This document shows positions 32,201 to 37,240 of a stretch of DNA of 37,240 bases, in pieces (position 1 is the first letter of the stretch; each line of letters begins with the position of its first letter). Source of the stretch: a virus; IMG/VR virus record IMGVR_UViG_3300027749_000258, positions 1 to 37,240 of that record, one strand, 5' to 3'. The notes under the pieces are model-generated. The model saw only the letters and a list, made by a program, of their open reading frames with translations. It was not told the origin of the DNA and searched no databases. A program made the position numbers and the translations under genes.

Positions 32201-34030
32201 AGCAGATGCCGGTACGGTAAACCCAACGTATCCAGACGTTGAACCCATAAGGCGCAACGGTTTATATGTTTGAGTAGCCGTGACAGACAAGCTAAATATT
32301 CCGCTACCAGCGATCTGAAAGTTATAAGCGTTATTTGTTCTGTCGTAAGATAGATAGTCATTAGTGTCAAACACCAGAGTCGGGTTAGCGCCCGCCATCT
32401 GCATATAATAAGTTGCATCAGCGTAGAACCCAACTCCAGTAATGTAATTTCCTGCAAAATCACCAGCCCCGTTGCGCTGCACAAGATACAAAGGCGTGTT
32501 GGCGCTAGTTGCGTTAACACCAATTACAGGCGCGGTAGACGTTCCGGTGTTAACAACCGGAGATGTAACACCGACGCTAGTAACGCCGCCACCACCGCTA
32601 ACGGTCGCCCAAACCAAATTATTAGACCCATCGGTGCTAAGAACTTGGTTAGACGTTCCAACCGTAGTTGGAAGTTTGTACGTTACCGCTGGGCCAGAAG
32701 CGTCTGGAACAAACCCCGTGTATCCAGATGTTGAACCAAGAAGGCGCAATCCAGTTGCGTAGACCGGCACATATGATTGCGTTGCAGCACTTGAAAACGT
32801 AACCGTTCCGCTACCGCCAATCTGAAGATTTAATTGATTAGCCGCTCGGTTGTACGAAAGAAAATCGTTTTCCGCAAAAGTTATGTATGGAGTGTCGCTT
32901 ATTACAGTAGAATAAAAATAGTCATCAATTACATATCTTGGTGATTTTGTCCAAACATCACCGTTAATTTCACCTAATGAATTTGAATATAAAGCGGTGT
33001 TCCCAGAGTATAAAATAACACCGCCAAGGTTGTTGATTCCGTAACCTGTGTTGGCTACTGATTTGCCCCCAGTAATACGAACTTCATAAGCATTGATCCC
33101 GTTGGCAATATGAAACCCATCATAAACCCCAGAATATCCGGGCCATGTTCCACAACCCAAAACATAAGGAATGCAAAAGTCGTAATCTAATCCTGCTTGG
33201 ATTTCTACGCCGTGGCTTGCTGCATAATCAATTTCAATGTGTGCGATTCGGCCAATTGCGGGGATGTACGGGAAAGGTGACCCAGAAGTATTTCTGATAA
33301 TCATGCCTTTTCCGCCGCCACCCCCGCAAACAATCCCTAATTCAAGAACATTTAGGCTATGGCAATTGCCATCCCAATCCATTCCGTACTGGCCTTCGCC
33401 CGGGTCAACTACAACAAACCCAAGATTTAAAACGTCAGACCGATGCGTTGAGTCTCCGTACCATTTTATTCCCGGCCCTCTAAGAGAAGCCCACATCCAG
33501 TCAACCACTACCCAATTAGCTACTTGAACATACAGACCGCCGTATCCGTCAATGATGTTTAATTTACTAATTTTAATGCGGCTACTATTATTGACGTAAA
33601 CCGCCCAACCAGCGGTTTGGGCTGGCGAGTCAAACGTCAGGTCCAACTGGATGCCGGTCACAATTGTAGACGTTGGCGAAATTAGTTCAACGCCATTGAT
33701 TGCCCCAACGATACGCAGAACACCCGGCCCTCCAAACGACTGGTTAGGCGTGGACATCGTAAGCGTTGTGCCAATCGCATAAACCCGTCCGGGCGGCAGG
33801 TAAACGTCATAGCCAGAATCAAGCGCGGCTTGAATGCTGGCTGAATCGTCAACCGCACCGTCACCAACCGCACCATAGTCACCGGGGGTTACCGCGTTGG
33901 CGTTCTGACTGGTCTTGGTGTATTGATTGTTGAGATAGCGATACCACTCACGCGCAATCAAACCCGTGCGGTCATCCGTCAACGGAACCCGCGACGATGG
34001 AATTGTGGTGGTGTTATTGGTAACTGCCAT
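29237..34030 (-). CDS. Giant tailspike/fibre with beta-helix, repeat shaft and S74 chaperone
   Basis: This 1597-aa protein has, in order: an N-terminal anchor (1-45, containing LIAREWYRYLNNQYTKTS); a pectate-lyase-like beta-helix (50-380, DYGAVGDGAVDDSASIQAAL); and a shaft (about 385-1280) of repeated modules, with SGY(V/T)G five times, YLVQR(D/N)..GDF four times and DWNTFNNK three times. A head-like repeat region follows (1295-1420: NTAVGFRALG, NTAVGYYAGE, NTFVGYLCGG). The end is a C-terminal peptidase S74 intramolecular chaperone (1461-1597) with SDIRDK, whose Ser1461/Lys1466 are the expected self-cleavage dyad, HHGLIAQEV and a final coiled coil. The chaperone should trim itself off after trimerisation. 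It overlaps gp10-like and second-spike genes. Confidence 0.92.
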   Translation of the reverse strand: MAVTNNTTTIPSSRVPLTDDRTGLIAREWYRYLNNQYTKTSQNANAVTPGDYGAVGDGAVDDSASIQAALDSGYDVYLPPGRVYAIGTTLTMSTPNQSFGGPGVLRIVGAINGVELISPTSTIVTGIQLDLTFDSPAQTAGWAVYVNNSSRIKISKLNIIDGYGGLYVQVANWVVVDWMWASLRGPGIKWYGDSTHRSDVLNLGFVVVDPGEGQYGMDWDGNCHSLNVLELGIVCGGGGGKGMIIRNTSGSPFPYIPAIGRIAHIEIDYAASHGVEIQAGLDYDFCIPYVLGCGTWPGYSGVYDGFHIANGINAYEVRITGGKSVANTGYGINNLGGVILYSGNTALYSNSLGEINGDVWTKSPRYVIDDYFYSTVISDTPYITFAENDFLSYNRAANQLNLQIGGSGTVTFSSAATQSYVPVYATGLRLLGSTSGYTGFVPDASGPAVTYKLPTTVGTSNQVLSTDGSNNLVWATVSGGGGVTSVGVTSPVVNTGTSTAPVIGVNATSANTPLYLVQRNGAGDFAGNYITGVGFYADATYYMQMAGANPTLVFDTNDYLSYDRTNNAYNFQIAGSGIFSLSVTATQTYKPLRLMGSTSGYVGFTVPASAGSTTYTLPNADGTVNQVLSTNGAGTLSWATVSGGGGVSSVGVTAPVINTGSSSAPVIAVNASSANTASYLVQRDGSGDFSSRYITATGFYADATYYMQIVSANPALVFDTNDFLSYDRANNAYNFQIAGNGIFSMSATAIQAYKPVRILGSSSGYVGLTVPAAAGSTTYTLPSSDGSNGQFLKTDGSGGLTWASGNAGTVTSVGAVAPLNASGTSVVTISLPQASSVASGYLTATDWNTFNNKGTGTVTSVTATGPISSSGGTTPNITISQATSSTNGYLSSTDWNTFNNKQAAGTYVTSVGATGPVVSSGGTTPTISVNAASANTANYLVQRDANGDFAGRYITATQFVAGANYYIGLSGADATIAFDATDYLSYDRTNNQYNFQIGGSGVLASNATALQSFKPIRIQGSTSGYVGFAAQAVAGGTTYTWPSSPVNDYFLKTDGSGNLSWAAASGAVASVTATGPVFSSGGTTPNITISQANSSTNGYLSSTDWNTFNNKQAAGTYVTSVGATGPVVSSGGTAPTISVNAASANTANYLVQRDASGDFTAGTISATQYTVGANYYLTFSGSNPLQAWSATSYFSYDRTNNQLNAVISGNGVLGLTATSVQSYKPLQLWGASSGYVGFAAQATAGSTTYTWPSAPTNGYYLQTDGSGNLSWAAGGSGAAAATPTTLGTVYGRTPSIVDRNSTALGYQAGAVNAPTGGLYVTAIGYQAIQVGTGSYNTAVGFRALGSVTAGDQNTAVGYYAGEQFTDPGVGLVGGNTFVGYLCGGAVTTAQTNTFVGRGAGYAITTGNGNTGIGSLTLATAASTTTNSTALGKDADVTGSNQIQLGSGSTTCYTNGAVQNRSDIRDKAEVRDTQLGLGFINALRPVDYKWDMREDYRPPVPEDISDQEAMAAWREASKISALTHDGSKKRTRFHHGLIAQEVKAVLDAQGIDFGGYQDHSVKGGEDVLSIGYDELIAPLIKAVQELTARVKKLEAKNG
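30554..31462 (-). repeat. Diverged direct DNA repeat inside the giant tailspike gene
   Basis: Two stretches of about 275 bp (30554-30829 and 31184-31462), offset by about 632 bp, are near-copies. Each encodes a GPxxSSGGTTPNITISQA block followed by GYLSSTDWNTFNNK, AGTYVTSVGATGP and ANYLVQRDA. Most differences look like single-base changes. This indicates unequal recombination or duplication of one shaft module of about 210 residues. Confidence 0.85.
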
Positions 34031-35556
34031 TACGCATTCGTCCCGCTAAGATGCAGTTCAGCGCCCATGATGGCAATCTTGACCGGATCTGTGCCGGACA
34101 CTTCATAGACTCGATCACGCAGTTTGAGCGTCATACCAAGGCGACGCCAGAACACTCGCTGTTGGTAGATGCCGATCTTGCCAATTGGTGACCAATGTTC
34201 GTTTGACCAAGTATGACCTCCATCGTCTGACCAACGCAGCATTGCCTTTGGATCAACCCCTACTGTGGCGCTACCCTCATAAGAAATCAGGAAATCACCA
34301 GATTCAGTCGTCAGAAAAAAACCGCTTTCGGTTATCAGATACGTTGGGTCGCTATATTCTGGACCGCTTAACCCAACACCAGACTCGCAGTCTAGTTGTA
34401 GGCTATGGTGTGCTGTACGGTTTAGGTTATTCTGACCCGTTGGCAACGCCCGCCAAGAGCGCAACCATTTTTGGGCGCTACCGTTGTCAGCGTAAACGTC
34501 TAGGTCAAAAGCGTACAGATTGCCATTAGCATAATCGCCAACAACAATCTCGCTGTTGTATGCCATCTGGCAGTTGCTGCGATGCCGCGTAAAGTTGCCG
34601 TTGTCAAAGCCAGCCCGCTCGTGCCACGCTTGTGTAGATACATCGTACACCCAAGTCTTGTCAGCAGACGGGAACGTCAGCACGTAGAAAGAGTGACCTT
34701 CCTGCTGGTACGTGTAAGCAATCGCATCGCTAATGTTGCCGTACTGAGCAATCGCGTACTCAATCGCATGGGTGCTGATCCGCTGGCCCGAGTAGCCTTG
34801 CGAGCGGTAGACAATACCTTGTCCGCGAGCGTCTGAGCCAAGCCAAAACAAACCGTTGTCCAACTTGGCAACCGAGAATGTTGCAGCGCAACCAATCTCG
34901 TTATACGCGCCTTGGATGCGTTGTAGCGGGAAGTCTGCATTGCCAGCATCGTAAAAAACTTCAACCGAGTTAGTCCCAAACAACCAGGCTTCGCGGTGGT
35001 CAACAATCATGCTAACCAAATTGTCTGGGCTACCTTCGGCGCTGGCAAAATCCAGCGGTTCAATTGAAGTACCATCCAGCAGCGTTGTTACCCATACTTT
35101 CTGGCTGTTTGGTTCAATGAATACAAAGTATCCGTCAAGGTAACCAACGGTTAACGCGCCGGGAAAATCTGGATCGGTAATTAGCCCAAACGCGCCCGTG
35201 CTATTGTTGTAGATGTAGCTTGGCCCGCCACAAGCAATGAACAACTGCGTGCCGTTGTCCACCATGCTAACCGGACCTGTACCGGAAACTGTACCAATAA
35301 GTACCGGCGTACCAAATCCGGCCATTGAGTAAAGTTTGTCACCGCTTACGATGTAAGCAACCCCACCGTATGTCCATAGCCCTCGGACTGGGCCTTGACC
35401 GGCGATGGTCAGCAATCGTAGCCCTGGAGCTCGATTCAAAAACGCAGGGTTCTTGCCGGCTTCGGGAACAATCTCAGGAAAGAGATTGACCATTCTGTTG
35501 TCGGCAGCATTGATGCTCCGAGCAACATACGCCGATCCCAAAATCGGCGTTTGCAT
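34030..35556 (-). CDS. Packaged-DNA stabilisation protein, P22 gp10-like
   Basis: This 508-aa, beta-rich protein begins MQTPILGSAYVARSINAADN followed by NLFPEIVPEAGKNPAFLNRA and GLRLLTIAGQGPVRGLW, the recognisable start of the phage stabilisation family. Repeated strands follow (AYIVSGDKLYSM, EAWLFGTNSVEVFYDAG), in keeping with the propeller-like fold reported for gp10. P22 gp10 is 472 aa. It joins the tail under the gp4 ring after packaging and keeps DNA inside. It overlaps the gp4-like gene (TGATG) and the giant spike gene (TAATG). Confidence 0.9.
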   Translation of the reverse strand: MQTPILGSAYVARSINAADNRMVNLFPEIVPEAGKNPAFLNRAPGLRLLTIAGQGPVRGLWTYGGVAYIVSGDKLYSMAGFGTPVLIGTVSGTGPVSMVDNGTQLFIACGGPSYIYNNSTGAFGLITDPDFPGALTVGYLDGYFVFIEPNSQKVWVTTLLDGTSIEPLDFASAEGSPDNLVSMIVDHREAWLFGTNSVEVFYDAGNADFPLQRIQGAYNEIGCAATFSVAKLDNGLFWLGSDARGQGIVYRSQGYSGQRISTHAIEYAIAQYGNISDAIAYTYQQEGHSFYVLTFPSADKTWVYDVSTQAWHERAGFDNGNFTRHRSNCQMAYNSEIVVGDYANGNLYAFDLDVYADNGSAQKWLRSWRALPTGQNNLNRTAHHSLQLDCESGVGLSGPEYSDPTYLITESGFFLTTESGDFLISYEGSATVGVDPKAMLRWSDDGGHTWSNEHWSPIGKIGIYQQRVFWRRLGMTLKLRDRVYEVSGTDPVKIAIMGAELHLSGTNA

Positions 35557-36272
35557 CAGTAATTACCAGCGTAGACGTTGAACCGCTGGCGAGTCGCAAC
35601 CAGCGAGTACGGCATCGCCATCACATCGTCAGGATTGTTAATACGCTTGAGGTTGCGTTTGCTGGTCATGGCGATGCGCTTGACCTGCTCTGATGGTTCC
35701 ACGCCAAACTCAGGCGCGATCTCCATCGCCAAGTTGTAGGTAAACGCACGCAGGTAACCCGGCGGGAAAGCCATAATTGTTGCCAGCGTAGCTGGCGAGG
35801 AAAGCTCTTCAACACTAATGAAGTGCCACTCCAAAACCCGCGTGGGCTTGGGGTAGATCGTCATCGTAATGTTGGGGTATTCCATGTTGATCCACATCAC
35901 CTGTGGATACGTGGATGTCACGGTCTTGACCGCGATGCCGTCATACTGCTGCTGGTTGATGAACTTGATGCCATACGACACGTTTGTTGACGGGTCGCGG
36001 AAGTATGTTGCATCGTCTAACAGGATTGGGCGATTGCCCACAAAGTCGCCAGACGGTCCGAGCGTTTGTGTAATCAGACCGGGCGTCCAAAGATATGTCT
36101 GGTCTTGCGTGTTGTACACCGATAGGCGCTCGGTGTTCCATGAATCAATCATCTGATTCATTGCCATCAATGAATCTTGCATCACCGAAGCCGATGACGT
36201 TTCACCTTCTGCCAGTACACCCAACAGTCGCAGGGCGCGGTTGATCTGCTCACCAGCCGAATATGTTGCCAT
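35556..36272 (-). CDS. Head-to-tail adaptor, P22 gp4-like
   Basis: This 238-aa protein starts with a helical region (TYSAGEQINRALRLLGVLAE), then SLMAMNQMIDSWNTERLSVY and NTQDQTYLWTPG, and YPKPTRVLEWHFISVEEL, ending with FPPGYLRAFTYNLAMEIAPE. This is the P22 gp4/tail-accessory pattern. It binds beneath the portal ring after packaging and gives a platform for gp10 and spikes. P22 gp4 is shorter (166 aa), so extra C-terminal residues are present here. No muramidase motif was identified, although P22 gp4 has been reported to carry such activity. GAGG precedes the ATG. Confidence 0.88.
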   Translation of the reverse strand: MATYSAGEQINRALRLLGVLAEGETSSASVMQDSLMAMNQMIDSWNTERLSVYNTQDQTYLWTPGLITQTLGPSGDFVGNRPILLDDATYFRDPSTNVSYGIKFINQQQYDGIAVKTVTSTYPQVMWINMEYPNITMTIYPKPTRVLEWHFISVEELSSPATLATIMAFPPGYLRAFTYNLAMEIAPEFGVEPSEQVKRIAMTSKRNLKRINNPDDVMAMPYSLVATRQRFNVYAGNY

Positions 36273-36285
36273 CGTAAACCTCAGT

Positions 36286-36307
36286 AGGAGGGGCCGAAGC
36301 CCCGCCT
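36286..36307 (-). terminator. cUUCGg-capped hairpin between the surface-protein and gp4-like genes
   Basis: On the minus strand GGGGC-TTCG-GCCCC forms a 5-bp stem capped by the very stable cUUCGg tetraloop, with three more pairs beyond one mismatch. It fills the 36-nt gap between two genes. There is no T-run after it, so it more likely stabilises the mRNA 3' end or slows polymerase than ends transcription outright. Confidence 0.55.
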
Positions 36308-36308
36308 G

Positions 36309-36722
36309 TTAGCTTGCGCCGTGAATGATGCAGAAATTGATGATAATTGCTTCAGAGTATGAAGTTGCGCTCAAATTACGCAACGTGATTGAAGCAGAAC
36401 CAGCGGACATATTGGAAACATAACTGGTATATACCCCAGCGCTACTACCAGTGGTAACACTAGAAATACACACAGTAATTACGTCATTGGTGGAAATCAG
36501 GCTGTTGTTCAACGTAAATGAAACCGCAGTAGACCCAGCCAAAGCCGCGTTGTTCATGGTAATCCGGCCAGCCGACTTGTTCAATGTGACTGCCGTTGAT
36601 TTGTCGGTTGCTTGCGTAACCGCACCTTGAGCGCCCGCGCTGTAACCAATCTCTTGGCTTGCGTAGCAGGTCGTGAATTCTGGATCGCTATATGCAACCC
36701 CTACTGCTTGCGTATTAGGCAT
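36309..36722 (-). CDS. Small beta-sandwich capsid-surface protein
   Basis: This 137-aa protein begins MPNTQAVGVAYSDPEFTT. Its core has TLNKSAGRITMNNAALAGST, then AVSFTLNNSLISTNDVITV and ASITLRNLSATSYSEAIIIN, short strands typical of an Ig-like or jelly-roll decoration protein; I have seen the KSAGRITMNNAALA block in other phage structural genes. The leader TTTTTTAAGGAATTACC is nearly the same as that of coat, implying strong translation. It lies between the decoration-type gene and gp4-like adaptor. A capsid decoration role is inferred. Confidence 0.68.
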   Translation of the reverse strand: MPNTQAVGVAYSDPEFTTCYASQEIGYSAGAQGAVTQATDKSTAVTLNKSAGRITMNNAALAGSTAVSFTLNNSLISTNDVITVCISSVTTGSSAGVYTSYVSNMSAGSASITLRNLSATSYSEAIIINFCIIHGAS

Positions 36723-36733
36723 GGTAATTCCTT

Positions 36734-36763
36734 AAAAAAGGGGAGAGCTTGTGGCCCTCCCCC
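36734..36763 (-). terminator. Intrinsic terminator after the decoration-type gene
   Basis: On the minus strand a G-rich/C-rich stem (GGGGAG paired with CTCCCC, one extra mismatch near the loop) is followed by six T residues. It begins 7 nt after the stop at 36770. The T-run runs straight into the AAGGAA ribosome-binding site of the next gene, so some read-through is expected. Confidence 0.75.
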
Positions 36764-36769
36764 TTAGAC

Positions 36770-37177
36770 TTAGACGCGGTAAACGACGTAAGTCGAGTCG
36801 CCGGTGCGACGGAACAGGAACCGACCGCTGGCCGTAACAGCAACTGCCACAAGAGCATTGCCGCCATCAGACACGCCAGTACCAACTGCCAAGGTTGCTG
36901 TGCCAGACGACGTACCCAAGTTCACCAACACGAGTTCAAACGTGCTGTTAACTTTGGCGCTGGTCACTAGAGCGTCTAGCGACGCTCCGGTGGGCAGCGT
37001 GTACGTCTGAGCAGCGGTAGCACCAGAACCGACTAACAAGACGCCAGAGGCGACTTGAGCGGCGGTCAGGGTTGCCGTAGCGGTAACAGACAGAGGAGCG
37101 GCTTGGTAGCCAATAATAACTTCATTCAGGTTGCCGTCACCGACTTGGTAACCACCTGCGCCATTAGGGAGAGCCAT
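36770..37177 (-). CDS. Decoration-type capsid protein, complete copy
   Basis: This 135-aa protein begins MALPNGAGGYQVGDG, then ATATLTAAQVASGVLLVGSG, AAQTYTLPTGASLDALV and FELVLVNLGTSSGTATLAVG, ending GRFLFRRTGDSTYVVYRV. It is a compact beta-rich protein encoded right after coat on the circular map (21 bp from the partial coat stop at 37199). Proteins like this follow coat genes in many environmental phages and are thought to sit on the shell. That is context-based; I know no direct proof for this family. The ATG has an AAGGAAATAT leader, and a terminator follows the stop. Confidence 0.75.
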   Translation of the reverse strand: MALPNGAGGYQVGDGNLNEVIIGYQAAPLSVTATATLTAAQVASGVLLVGSGATAAQTYTLPTGASLDALVTSAKVNSTFELVLVNLGTSSGTATLAVGTGVSDGGNALVAVAVTASGRFLFRRTGDSTYVVYRV

Positions 37178-37240
37178 GATATTTCCTTAAAAAGAGGTTC
37201 AACCCCAGAGGCGGCAAGCCATCTGTGGACGGATCGTTGA
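36993..37240. repeat. Right copy of the imperfect contig-end overlap
   Basis: Same 248 bp as 1-248 with 8 mismatches confined to 36993-37114. The remaining 126 bp are identical. It joins the decoration gene back to the coat gene and shows the map is circular. Confidence 0.9.
37199..37240 (-). CDS. Coat protein 3' end, fragment cut by the contig end
   Basis: The last 42 bases encode the coat C-terminus STIRPQMACRLWG and its TGA, identical to positions 207-248. It is not a separate gene; it shows that the coat gene continues across the join. Confidence 0.9.
   Translation of the reverse strand, partial: STIRPQMACRLWG

Noticed and set aside
30200-32770. CRISPR-like or tandem noncoding repeat array
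   Set aside because: Repeats are long, diverged, and in frame within a single tail protein.
1-37240. Lysogeny module, tRNA genes, anti-CRISPR operon or defence system
   Set aside because: No integrase, CI-type repressor, cloverleaf or recognised defence gene was found; small unknown early genes remain but do not show diagnostic motifs.

Overview
The window looks like the essentially complete genome of a short-tailed, P22-like phage, drawn as a linear contig whose two ends overlap. Positions 1-248 and 36993-37240 carry the same 248 bp with 8 mismatches, all of them in the first 122 bp. The overlap cuts through a decoration-type gene and the 3' end of the coat gene, so the ends are an artefact of linearising a circular or circularly permuted molecule of about 36.99 kb. 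The virion genes match the P22 set in kind and largely in order: terminase, portal, scaffold, HK97-fold coat with an inserted I-domain, gp4-like adaptor, gp10-like stabiliser, tailspikes and gp7/gp20/gp16-type ejection proteins. No integrase, CI repressor, excisionase, tRNA or CRISPR was seen, so a lytic lifestyle is the simplest reading. The host cannot be fixed from sequence alone. Several accessory proteins resemble families I associate with aquatic phages, so an environmental Gram-negative (possibly betaproteobacterial) host is my inference.

Layout on the circle. A control point lies at about 13.61-13.72 kb, where oppositely oriented promoter-like sequences overlap. Leftward from it comes a P22-Cro-like gene missed by simple ORF calling (GTG start, 57 aa), then a Prim-Pol/RecA-like replication protein, a block of GTAAC/GTTAC repeats, a small-terminase-like gene, an XF1762-type GNAT protein, the large terminase, two tiny basic genes, portal, a Dps/ferritin-like small protein, a cassette of fibre and adhesin genes (2.2-5.9 kb), scaffold and coat. 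Across the contig join it continues with a decoration protein, a second small surface protein, gp4-like adaptor, gp10-like stabiliser, two homologous beta-helix tailspikes, a cupin protein, three ejection proteins, small membrane proteins, a metallophosphoesterase and lysis genes (spanin-like protein, GH108 endolysin, 3TM holin).

Rightward from the control point (13.7-19.9 kb) is the early operon: a small membrane peptide, Sak4-like ATPase, two small unknowns, DUF669 ssDNA-binding protein, Cas4-like PD-(D/E)XK nuclease, SF2 helicase, VRR-NUC nuclease and six small genes. Many neighbours are coupled by 1-4 bp start/stop overlaps. No DNA polymerase is present, so the Prim-Pol/ATPase protein plus the recombination set presumably starts replication and recruits host polymerase.

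The two arms converge at 19.85-19.92 kb, where the last early gene overlaps the 3' end of the holin gene by 72 bp. An intrinsic terminator facing leftward sits inside the early operon (15.56-15.59 kb), placed to stop transcripts running past the lysis genes. No stretch longer than 300 bp lacks a gene. The longest noncoding piece is the GC-rich 212 bp at 10679-10890.
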